Notes under the pieces: model-generated
The model's input: only the letters and a program-made list of their open reading frames with translations
Told to the model about the DNA's origin: nothing
Databases searched by the model: none
From: Mycothermus thermophilus
Taxonomy: Eukaryota > Ascomycota > Sordariomycetes > Sordariales > Chaetomiaceae
Assembly: GCA_011316235.1 (NCBI GenBank)
Contig: QQBE01000004.1
Location: forward strand, 1,178,001 to 1,242,000
Direction of reading: 5' to 3'
DNA length: 64,000 nucleotides
Part shown: in pieces, positions 12,238 to 22,656 of the stretch
Position numbering within the stretch: the first letter of the stretch is position 1
Layout of the letters: each line of letters starts with the position of its first letter
Position numbers and translations under genes: made by a program

Positions 12238-12749
12238 TCAAGGCAGCAAACTGGTAATGAAAACACAACGGATGCGTTTCCCCTGAGACGTAACCATTCC
12301 AGTTCACCAAAGGAACACATGTCATGGTCGCATAGAGTTTTTATTTCTGCGTATCCGTGTGTCCGTCATAGTCGCTCATAATTGACGAGCCATCACTCAT
12401 ACAGCTCTTCCCAACCCAACCTGAATAAAACACAAAAAGAGAATCGAAAGAAAACCAGCGACAAGACCAGACAATGTTCCCTGAACGCCCACGAAAGTTC
12501 ACCGCCCAATCCCTTCCCAGAGTAGTGCCCTAACCCAACACGAGTCCCAGCCATCCATCCCTCTCTATGCGACATAAAACCCGTACTTTCGTACTCAAGA
12601 CAATTACAAAAGGAAACGTGTCATCGGAGTGACCGGCGCGGATGACCCTCTCGCCCGTCAGGACGGGTCGAGGCCGCAAGAAAACAAATGAAGCAGAAAC
12701 AGAAACCCTCCCTCGTTTGGAAACCAACACCAGCGACATATCATGTCAC
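12238..12749. other. Convergent 3' region rbg1 / spo12
   Basis: It holds the 3' UTRs of two genes facing each other. No convincing coding frame. Confidence 0.5.
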
Positions 12750-13300
12750 TTAGTTGGCAACAAACGGGTTGTCCCCGAGCTTGGCGGCGTTGCTGTTGTT
12801 GCCCTCGAGCTGGGCGGCCGAGCCGAGTTTCTTAGCCGAGGCCCGGGCGAAGAGGGACTTTGGCTTGACCCTAGGGGCGGAGACACACATCAGGTTAGCC
12901 AACTGCGTTGGGAGAGTGAATGGATGGCTGATGGGGATATAAGAAGTACATACTTTCCGACCTGCTTGTTCCGCAGCGCGCTCAGCTTGGCTGTGCAGGG
13001 GCTCATGATGTTGTCGGAGGGGGAGACGAACTTCCTGTTTCGACACGGGGTGGTGGTTAGTTTCAAACGTCTTCTCCTTTGTTTTCATCCTCTTTCGATG
13101 TGGCTTGGATGGAACAGGTCGGCTTACCCGCCCTCCTTCTCCATCTTGGACTGCAACACCTGGCGGTGGTGCTCGAGGCTCATGAGATCCGGCTTGTTGG
13201 GAGCAGCGTCGGTCTCCATGTGCTGCTGGCCGTCGTGGGCCACGGGGGCAGGAGGCATGGACGTGTTGATGTCCTTAGCGGCGAGCACGTTGGTAGCCAT
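12750..13300 (-). CDS. Spo12-family mitotic exit protein
   Basis: Exons 13300-13128, 13034-12954 and 12870-12750 (124 aa). The splice model is needed to assemble the family signature FVSPSDNIMSPCTAKL, in which the Ser-Pro sites of yeast Spo12 and fission yeast Wis3 are recognisable. In yeast Spo12 acts in the FEAR network that releases Cdc14 from the nucleolus in early anaphase. The N-terminus is unstructured (MATNVLAAKDINTSMPP) with a short helix before the motif; the basic C-terminus is VKPKSLFARASAKKL. Introns are GTAAGC...ACAG (93 bp) and GTATGT...TAG (83 bp). No other domain is visible; the function is inferred from the motif. Confidence 0.85.
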
Positions 13301-13939
13301 TGTTGTTGATGATGATGATCGACGTAGAATGTCTTGGACTGAAGTCGCAGCAGGGTGTGGTGATCAAACGAGATGATCGAGGTGTGAAGAAGATGTGGTG
13401 TAGCTGGTAGTGGTAGGTAGGTTGGTTGTGGATAAGTTCAGGACAGGCGATGCGCCGAAGTGCGGTTGGTGTTTTATCTAGACGTTGTTTGTTGTCTGTC
13501 TTTGGCTGGCTGGGAGGAGTGGAATGTTTGACTGTCGGCAGCCTTGGAAGTGCATCTGGGGCGAAAAACTGGAGCGTAAAAAACACATTTCCGAATTGGG
13601 CGGCGTCGACCGGGCAACGGCATGAAACCTGACGTGCATGGCCCCACCCATTCCCAGAACCCTGGTCGCTTTCCGCGCGGTTTGTGACGACGGGAAGGCC
13701 GACCCTGGGACCGACTGGGACTTGACATGGAATGGAACGCCACGGCTGCAGCAACGCACCTTGTGTTCAACGACGAGAGCGAAACATGCCACACCCAGCG
13801 GGATAAACATCCGTCAGGCACCCAATAATAAGTCATGCTAATACTAGTCGTTCATAGGGCTAATAAACATATACAAACAAAATCCTCAGTATCATGACTC
13901 ACACACCAACCTCATGGAACTCCACCGTCCCGACCTAGC
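13301..13939. other. Intergenic region upstream of the Spo12-family gene
   Basis: It lies between two minus-strand genes and should contain the promoter of the Spo12-family gene and the acyl-CoA dehydrogenase promoter-distal 5' side excluded. The frames in it lack protein features. Confidence 0.4.
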
Positions 13940-15537
13940 CTAGTTCTTCCCATACCTCGTCGCCTGGATCCTGCCGCCGAGCTCCTGCTTGGCAACCCCG
14001 TACTGCTTGAAGAGCTCCTCCGTCTTGGCCTTCTGCCTGGCGATTTTCTCAGCCATCTCCTTGCCCTTCTTGGCCTCATTCCGGCCCATCTGGTGCAGGT
14101 GAACCTCATCCGGGCCGTCGGCGAGCCGCAGGGTGCGGATGCCCGCCCACGAGTTGGCGAGCGGGGTATCCTGGCAAACGCCGGCGCCGCCGAACGACTG
14201 GATGGCGCGGTCGATGACGGTCAGGGCGGTGGTGGGCACGAGCACCTTGGCCTGGGCGATCTCCTTGAGCGCGGCCTTGGGGCCTTGCTCGTCCATCTTG
14301 ATGGCGGCGTTGAGCACGATGAGGCGCGCCGCGTCGATCTCGATGCGCGAGCGCGCCACCCACTCGAGGATGACGCCGTGCTCGCGCAGCTGCTTGCCGA
14401 AGGTGGCCTTGTTGGGGTCGTTGATGCGCATGAGCATCCACTCGAGGGCGCGCTCGGCGGCGCCGATGGTGCGCATGGCGTGGTGGATGCGCCCGGGGCC
14501 GAGACGGCCCTGGATGATCTCGAAGCCGCGGCCCTCGCCGAGGACGAGGTGCTCCTTGGGCACGCGCACGTTCTTGAAGGTGATGTGGCCGTGGCCGTGC
14601 GGGGCGTCGTCGTAGCCGTAGACGGAGAGCATGCGGTGGATGGTGATGCCGGGGGTGTCGGAGGGGACGATGATGACGGACTGCTGGCGGTAGGGGTCCT
14701 TGTTGTTGGGATCACTCTTGCCCATGACGATGTAGACCTTGCAACGCGGGTCGCCGGCGCCCGAAGACCACCATTTCTGACGGATTGGTTAGAGTTTGAG
14801 TCGGACGGTCTCTGATGGAGAGTTAACGTACCTGACCATTCAGCACATAGTAGTCGCCGTCCTTCTCGATCTTGAGCTCAATGTTGCGGGCATCCGACGA
14901 AGCAACCTGGGGCTCGGTCATGAGGAAAGCGGAGCGGATCTCGCCCTCCATCAGCGGCTTGAGCCACTTCTCCTTCTGCCACTCGTTGCCGTACTTGGCC
15001 AGCACCTCCATGTTGCCGGTGTCCGGGGCAGCGCAGTTGACGGCCTCGGAGGCGATCTTTGACCTCCCGAGCCACTCGGCCATCAGGCCATACTCGAGAT
15101 TGGTCCAGCCGGGCGACTCCTTGTAGTGGCCCTTGGGCAGGAACATGTTCCAGAGACCCAGGGCCCGAGCCTTCTTCTTGAGGTCCTCGAGGATCTGAGG
15201 GTGGGCGTTCCACCTCTGATCCCCGGTGCCGATGGCAGCCTCGAACACGGCATCGGCGCTGGCAGTAAGGAGCATGTCATGTTAGACTATCTGATTGCAT
15301 GAACACCATGGGTGCTTGGTGAGGAGTGAATCTTACGGAATGCAGTCCTCATCAACGAACTTGGCGACGGTGTCGAGGACCTGCTTGGCCTTCTCGCTCA
15401 CGCGGTCGCGGACCTATACACGGGGCATCAGCAAGGCGGCTCAGTGGGAGGGGGGAGCCAGGGGAGGCTCGGCATGAACCGAGGCCCAGTTATAAAAGGC
15501 ACGGGAAACTTACAGCAATGGGAATATATGCGGACAT
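13940..15537 (-). CDS. Acyl-CoA dehydrogenase (ACAD10/11-like)
   Basis: Exons 15537-15514, 15413-15337, 15258-14832 and 14776-13940 (454 aa). It is an FAD-dependent dehydrogenase of acyl-CoA beta-oxidation. The N-terminal helical domain includes KAKQVLDTVAKFVDEDCIPAD; the middle beta domain has AFLMTEPQVASSDARN and the substrate/FAD loop KWWSSGAGDPRCK; the C-terminal helical domain has RTIGAAERALEWM and SFGGAGVCQDTPLA. The block ADGPDEVHLHQMGR, typical of the ACAD10/11 branch, contains the presumed catalytic Glu. The last residues are GKN, so there is no PTS1 peroxisome signal, and no obvious mitochondrial presequence is seen. Location and chain length are not decided by sequence. The 24-nt first exon encodes MSAYIPIA; a different first exon remains possible. 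Confidence 0.88.
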
Positions 15538-18035
15538 GATGACGGTGTGTTCACGGAGGACTGAGGAAACGGATGAGATGGGTGAACTGGTGAAGACAAA
15601 CAGCAAGACGCGAGACTCAGACCTGTTTCGAGTTCAATTGCACTTCTTATACAGCGTCCGAGGAACCCAGCCTTTTCCCCTGGCGATGTTAGTCCGCCTC
15701 TGGGTCGATTTACCGTTTCCGTGCCGAGGTCCGCTCGGTACCCCGGCTTGAGTGGACCAGGGATGCGGAGAGCCAAGACATTTGTGGCTGGTGGAAATCG
15801 CGGAGGTGGCTTGACAGCGACCCACTGTTCCGCCGATCGTCGAGGCGCTTGACCCGGGTATGGTCCGGGGATCTGTCACTGGGGGGGGATGGGAGGGGAT
15901 TGACGGAAGTTGGAAGGACGGTGGGATGTTGCAAACCTGTTTGTCTGGATATTGTGTGCATCATTCAACTGAAATATCACAGTGTGCACTCGGATATGTG
16001 ATCGGAACATTTCTATGAGTACGAGACCATGGCACGGTTTCAGTGGAGTTGACTCCAACTTGGTTGGAACAGTCCGCGCTCCTCTCCTCCCAAGTGGCCC
16101 ACCGCCGCCACACCTTGTTGGGCCGGACTACGAGTCCCAAGCTCGAGATGGAATGGGCGAGGCAAGACGAACCGGCAGAGAAATGCGGGGGAAATGGAGG
16201 AACAGGATGTCAGCGCGGACGACGGACCTCCTCTAGCGTTTTCTGGGGCTAGCCCCTAGGTCAGGCCGATTTGTGTATGGATGATGTTGACAATGTCGGC
16301 TCACTCTTGGGGGGGTGAAGTTGTCGCCCTGACGAACTCTATCTGTGGTAAGCTGGATGCAAGCTGGAAATAGAAACACTGGCTGGCGAGGCACAGGCCA
16401 AGCATGAAGCAAGGGCAACACAGCCATCGTCATCCTCGCGGCTTGCCTTGTCAAGGCAATTCTGCGCCAAACGCTCATGCTTATTTAGTTATCTCATACT
16501 ACGATACTCGCAGGAAGTTCGGATTTCCATGTCAATGGGTGCGCGCGCAGATGGCAACCTGGAGGCACGTCAGATCGTCAGCTTTGCGATCAACCAAGAT
16601 CGCACATCCTTCGGCCGCCACCCGCTTGGACTGGCAACCCCTCAACTCGCGCTTCGCAGATGCACGTCGGTCGGGCCCGGAGCAGGGGCCGGCCGCTTGG
16701 GTGCAGGGCAACCATCTGGTTGGGGACAGGATGTCGCATTTCAAGTGGGGGCCTTGCTGGCGGGTGTGTCTCCGAGAGGTCGTCTCCAGCTGTTGACTTC
16801 CAGGTTGACAGCACAGATTCTCGGTCCCTTCTTGGGCATCCAGTTGGAAGAAGGGAATCTTAGATTGGACGTCAGTTGAACGTCATGACGGTTTCTTGAC
16901 CCAGCGTCTGAACAAGACGAGATGGTCATGTGGCGGGACGGAGAAGGCCGATGATGCAGCCCATCACAGCTCCCAGTGATGATTTTTTTTTTTTTTGTCC
17001 TAAACGGCCCGTGATATATTCCACTGTCGTCCGCCATGGTCAGTCGACTTGTTGGCGCTCCGCAAGAGCCAGAGATTTTAGAGCGTGATTGGCGTTGCAG
17101 CAAAATGTGGCCTGTTGTGCTGGGAGAGAGAGTCCAGGCTGGGGTCGACAGATGACTTTGATCTTGGCGGATGATGAGCAAGTGGGATGCTGGTGGAAAG
17201 ACAATTTTTGGCAAGAGCAACAAAATTGGCAAACGCCCTTTTCTGGAATTGCGTGGCGGTCTTGGGAAGCGGACAGTCCACGTTTCGCAGGAAGCTGCGT
17301 CCCACATCATCCCGCCTTGCAGAGAATCCAGGTGGGAAGGGGAAGGTGCTGTAGACATGGTGTGGTTATCCAGATGACGCAGGGCCGCCCTGTCGATGCT
17401 GATCCATGCTGGCTGGGTCAGGTCTCAGTACGCCGCAGTTCGCCGTACTTACACTCAGTGCAACTCTGCTCGCAGCAACTTTACCTCCGTACACCCTCAC
17501 CATCCGGGGCTACTGTAGCCGCAGCACAGCTCCCCTCCCCCTCCCAAGCCTCCTATCATCGTTTGCGCAGCCACTCTCCGTCTCGACTTTGCAAGCGACA
17601 ACCTCCTTTGCACATTTTGACGTATGCTTTGCGCTCGACCAGGGCCTCTAGGGTCTAATCTCGGGTATTTTTGCCGCATCTCGCGCCCTGCACACACTTT
17701 GGCCGTTGCTTGTTCGCATCACATCACTGTCTCCCGCGCGAAACCGCACCGAGCACCTCGAGTCGCCCTCCAACCAAAGCAGCGAATTCCTACTGGGAAC
17801 CAGTCTCACCCGTATTCTTACTCAGTATTCACTCCGACAAAGGGCGCGCGGCTGGCTCGTCGTCCATCAGCGCTTGAACTTTCCAACTCGACCTCGCTGT
17901 CCTCCTCCAAGTGTCCCATCGCGCCTCGAGCTGCAACAGATCATGCGACCGCGTCGAGAAGAGTATTCGATATCCTAGGTCTCAAGAATACGTTTAGTCT
18001 CGGCAAGATCGACGGTCCATGTCGTCGGGGGCAAG
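15538..18035. other. Long divergent intergenic region, 2.5 kb
   Basis: Largest gap in the window, between two outward-facing genes. Several frames of 60-205 codons are present on both strands (for example 16741-17358 minus), but all are low-complexity, lack domains and have no matching splice structure. It includes a T run at about 16983-16996 and a C/T-rich stretch at 17450-17900, a likely 5' leader of the downstream gene. I see no RNA gene. Confidence 0.5.
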
Positions 18036-20968
18036 ATGGACATGATGAAAGCAGCCACTTCGCTTGTCCCCAAGAAATTCAGGACTGCACGAGAGAAGGG
18101 GGGGCATCGCCGCAAGGGATCCGCGGAAAACGGCACAAAGGTGTGTGTTCATTGCCTGCTTGCCGATCATCATTGGCCTCTAGGTGCTGACGTCCCTTTA
18201 GGTTAAAGTCTTTACCACCGATTCGTGGCTATCCATCTTCCGACCAGAGTCAGCGAAACAGGCGCAGAAGGAGAAGGAAGAAAGCGAAAAGGAAGAGGCT
18301 AAGGTCTGTCTCGCTGTTCCCCCGAGCTACTCCACCTTTGGGGCCGCCGCTGACACCAATGCCAACAGATCGACATCATCTCTAAGCGCCTCGAAGAACT
18401 CAACCATCATGAGATATCCAAGGACAAGGAAGTCATACGACTGGCCCTGCGGTCCCGGTATGCCGCAGGCGACACAGACAAGGCCGTCGAGCTCATCCAG
18501 CTTCAACAACAGGCCTTCTCGGGAGTCATTCAGCCATATGACCCCAACGTCAAAATGCTTGGAGCGGAAAACAGAGGGAACGTCACTTGCTATCTCGATT
18601 CCTTGCTGTTTGCCATGTTCGCACACATGACGGCTTTCGAGTCCATGCTCAAACACGATGTGGGAACCGAACCCCAGAGAAGGCTTGCTGCATTGCTGAG
18701 GTTATGGGTCAACATGCTGAGGAGCGGGAAACTGATCCACACCGATATGGTACGTGCGAATTACGTCACTTGCTATCATGGACAAAGTCTCATTCGGACG
18801 GCATTTTTCAGACGGAACTCATCCAGCAAGCCCTAGCCGAGTGCGGTTGGAAGGAAGCCGCGCTGCTCGAGCAGCAGGACACATCCGAAGCCTTCGCCTT
18901 CATCGCCGATGTGCTGCAACTACCGCTTCTCGCCCTGCAGATGGACCTGTTCCATCAAGGCAAGGGAGATGTGGACGACCACAAAGTGGTTCACGAGAGG
19001 TGTCTGAACCTCCCTGTGCCGCCCGACACCGAAGGAAAAGGCATCAAACTCGAGGACTGCATGGAGGCGTATTTCAACAACCGGGTCGACGTGCTTCGCG
19101 ACAGCCTGGAGGAAAAGGCATCTGTCGACAGACCCCCGCACAGCCCAAAAAGCACGATCCGAGTGGTTTATGAGGACGACGACAAGGAGGCCGAAGTTGA
19201 AGGCTCTTTAACTCAGGAGAACGGAGACGCCCCTGCCCATATGCGCCGGAGATGGACAACACACGGTGCGATTACGCATTCACCAACAGCGTCAAGTCAC
19301 TCTGACAGCGCCTTGTCGAGCGGTTCCAGGGCGCGGTCGACAAGCATAATCCAACGAATTGTGGTCAATGACAAGCAGAATGGGGAGTCTTCGACCGATG
19401 CTGAAACTCGAAGCCTGATCGAGCGCGTCAAGCGGACCGGCTCCTCGATGGTCAAGGCCGTTACCATTCCTGCTTGGCAGTTCTACCGGCTTATCCGTAA
19501 GTATATTGTGGTTTACCTAGTTTCACTTGAGGCCTATCGCGTGAAGCTGACTCTTGCAGCATGGAACGCCACGTCGCCCAACGCACCCAAGAGCGACCTT
19601 GAAGTCGCCCAGCATTTTGACCAGCGTCCGGTTGTAGCCATTTGCTTGAAACGCTACACCATATCGGACAAAGGGGTGCCTATCAGGGTAAATACGTACA
19701 TTGACATCCCTGACAGTCTGCGTTTGCCGCACTTCATGGTCGTAGATGGCGAAAACGGTCAAGATCCCAACGGCCTGAGCCAAGGATACAAGCTGGTCCT
19801 TCAGTCGGTCATCTGCCACCGTGGTGACTCGATCCACAGCGGCCACTACGTCGCTTATGCTCGGGTCGCCCCGAAGCTCTTGACGGAGAACCGGAGACAC
19901 GACCGCGACCCGCCTCCGGATTATGAGGAGCCGACATGGGTCAAGTTCGACGACCTGCTCGTGGATAGGAGGGTCGAGCCAGTGGATGACATCCAGGAAT
20001 GCCTTCGCCGCCAAGAGGAGATGCCCTACGTTCTCATCTACCAGATCGTCCCCATGGTGGATGTGACGGCAGCCTCGACAGATGGCTCAGCGACGGAGCC
20101 TCCGGGTTATGCTGAGTCCACGTCCAACATTCCCGGAACACCCAGCGTCGATGCATTCGACACCGGTCGACTGTCCAAGTCTCCTAGCGGCTACTTGGAC
20201 TCGCTGCAAACACTCACCAACAACACCGGCCCGCACATTCGGCTCAGCTCTGAGGTCGAACGCCCGTCGCGGTCCAGCTTCGGCGATGATCCCTCCTGTA
20301 ACGGCACACACGACGATGCCTCTCGGCGCACCAGCATCACCTTTTCCGAACCACCGAATCATCCAAACCATCTCGCTCCCAATTCCGAAACCGCCTCACC
20401 TGCTCTCACGCCGACCGTTACCCCTCAAGAGGAGTCGACAGCTGCAAGGCTGTCGCGGGCGGCGGCAAAATTCAAGGGAGGCTCGTCCAAGTCACGGCCT
20501 ACCAGCCAGGTCGGCGAGAATCGGATTAGTCTCACCATCTCCAGGTTCGGCTTTGGCAGGCAAAGCCGTGATGGCGGCTCCTCGGGCGGGGGTGGCGACA
20601 AGGCCAACTCGGAGGGAGTGACCAGCGAGGATACAGCGGCGGATGACACAGGGAAGGAAAAGGACAAAGATCATCACCATCATTTTCATCATCACCACCA
20701 TCAACACCACGCTGGCTCTGGCGCGGCCTCCACCAGCGGGAACAGCAGCAGCAGTGGGAGCGATAACAAAAAGGAAAACGACAAGAAGGAAAGTGACAAG
20801 AAGGACAAGAAGGAAAAGAACCGCAACCGGTCCAAGACGCGGGACAAGGAGGATGGTAATAACAGCAAGAAGGAATGGACCGCCTTCAAGTCCAAGGGGA
20901 AGGGCAAAGAGGTGGGCAAAGAAGCCGGCAAGGACGGCGTCCCTGACCGGGAGTGCGTGGTAATGTGA
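18036..20968 (+). CDS. CYLD-like ubiquitin hydrolase (USP) with C-terminal CaaX box
   Basis: Exons 18036-18140, 18202-18303, 18369-18749, 18812-19496 and 19560-20968 (893 aa). It is a cysteine protease that removes ubiquitin. The Cys box is GAENRGNVTCYLDSLLFAMF with Cys143; TCYLDS..LF resembles CYLD more than the canonical GNTCYMNS. The His box is ICHRGDSIHSGHYVAYAR. An acidic/Ser insert separates the two catalytic halves (about residues 300-430). The C-terminal 250 residues are disordered: Ser/Pro-rich, a His-rich run (20668-20711), then a Lys-rich tail ending ECVVM, a farnesylation-type CaaX motif. The fourth intron (63 bp) is a multiple of three with no stop, so retention would add 21 residues. 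The Met at 18036 is the first ATG after an in-frame stop at 17976; an extra upstream exon cannot be excluded. Confidence 0.85.
19497..19559 (+). other. Intron, 63 bp, length divisible by three and stop-free
   Basis: Donor GTAAGT and acceptor CTTGCAG. Removing it joins LIP to WNATSPNAP, which restores a continuous USP fold. Retention would keep the frame. Confidence 0.8.
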
Positions 20969-21966
20969 GTGGGTGAGTTGAGCGGCCGAGTCTATGGGCT
21001 TGTTCTTGTGTTTTTTTATCTCCTGCCTCGTTTCTTCTTCTTCACCGCAAATACCCACGACGACCACGGGGGTGGTAATATGGACAGGATCAATCGAATA
21101 CGGGTGGCATAGCGCACGAGTTTTTCTTGATATTTTCCCCTTCCAAAGAAAATGGTAGGGAGGGAAGGATAGGGCAATTGGGAATTACGGGGGGAAACCG
21201 GACGGACAGAAGCATGAAGGCGGCGTTTTGTGTTTTCTGCAAGTTGTTCATGTTTTGGACAGGAAATGGGAACAGACAGGTTTGGGGCGCTGGGTTCAGG
21301 GGTTGGGAAAGGGGAAGGGAAGGGTCACCGAGATACCAGGGCAGCGGAAAACAAACATCAGCCATTGCAGATAAGTAACTAATGCTTACTTACACGTAAC
21401 GCTAATGCATATATATCTTATCGCTCTAACACGGTATTCAGACAGTCCGCTTGTGTTATCAATGCCCGTGGTCAAGTCAGTAGGTGTGAAAAAGAGTCTC
21501 TGAGCGGCTGTCTCACTTTCGACCTCAACAAACCTTTCTCAAGACTGGATGGATGGAACTCATGCTACTACCCCCATGACGGGTGCTCACCCCTTGATAA
21601 CTTTTATCCAGCTTGTTCTCGTGCGCTTTCAATAGGCATCAAAGTATCATCTTCACTAGTAGCCTAGCCTAACCGACTCACCATAAACCCCAGCTTTCCC
21701 ACTCAACCCGTTTCTTGTCTTCCTGGTGCCAACGGTTGTATCATTGGGACGTTGGTTAACCTTCACCATCTCTATCTCTGTCGCCGCTAGGTATTGTGGA
21801 ACTCTGCAACCCGCAGTCATCGTTGCCGTCGTTGTCATTGTCGTTTTCGTCGTCGTCCATCGTCTTCAACTGGTTCTCCCCTTTTCAACTATCTAGAAAA
21901 CAAAAACCAAACGGAACCATCCATCTTTCCCTGCACCCACCCAACCAAACCAAAACCAAATCAGAA
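20969..21966. other. Convergent 3' region USP / cdc23
   Basis: It holds the 3' ends of two genes facing each other. The frames lack protein features. The 230-codon frame that begins at 22656 on the minus strand ends at its left edge. Confidence 0.45.
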
Positions 21967-22656
21967 TCAATCCCTCGATGCCAACCGGCCGGTGCTCCCG
22001 CGTGTCCACTCCCTTGGTGATGGCCCGGTGCGCACCCCGGTGGTAGTAGTACTACTCCTCCTCCGCCGGCGACCCGATGGCTGGTAATTGTCTTGATCAT
22101 CGGCGGCCCTGACCGTGTCTGTGCTGCTGCTACTGCTGGTGCGACTGCTGCTGGTAGTACTCGCGGCATCATCATCATCATCATTTTCCTCTTCCTCGTC
22201 TTCCTCCTCATCATGAGGATGATCATCGCCTGGTTCCTCGGGAGCATCCTCAGCTGCTGATCGTTCCGTTTCTTCTTCTTCTCCCTCCCCTTCTTCATCC
22301 AGCCCTTCAAGCTCGTCCCGGAGACGTATCGTCGTCGACGAAGTACTCACGGACGCGGGGGAAGACGACGACGGGCCTGGTTCCGCGATCTCGGTCGATC
22401 CGGATCTCGATGTAGCGCCAGACGCAGAGGCGGAAACAGATACTGAAGCCGAAGCGGATCCCGATGCTGAACCCGTGCCCGAACCCGACCCCGAACCAGA
22501 CCCAGACCCAGACTCGGCATCATCATAAGGCCACCACCCCTGACTCTCCATATACCGGCGGTGAAACTCCTGCCTACTCTCCTGCCTCAGGCGCTGGAGT
22601 ATCCTCGAAAGCCCGCCCCTCGCCAATTCTTCTGCTCTCACCGGCGGCGGCGGCCT
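21967..22656 (-). other. Open frame in phase behind the Cdc23 stop codon
   Basis: After the TAG at 22657-22659 the same frame stays open for 229 codons to the stop at 21967. It starts RPPPPVRAEELARGGL and runs through a short helix-like part (ILQRLRQESRQEFHRRYMES), then a Gly-Ser/Ala-Ser run, an acidic block and a basic Ser/Thr tail. There is no ATG near its beginning. It could be a C-terminal extension reached by readthrough or by an unrecognised intron, a strain-specific nonsense change, or chance openness. I cannot decide. Confidence 0.4.

Noticed and set aside
16741..17358. 205-codon minus frame in the long intergenic region, and plus frames at 16404-16879
   Set aside because: No domain, no repeats of a known family, low-complexity content, and no matching exons on either side.
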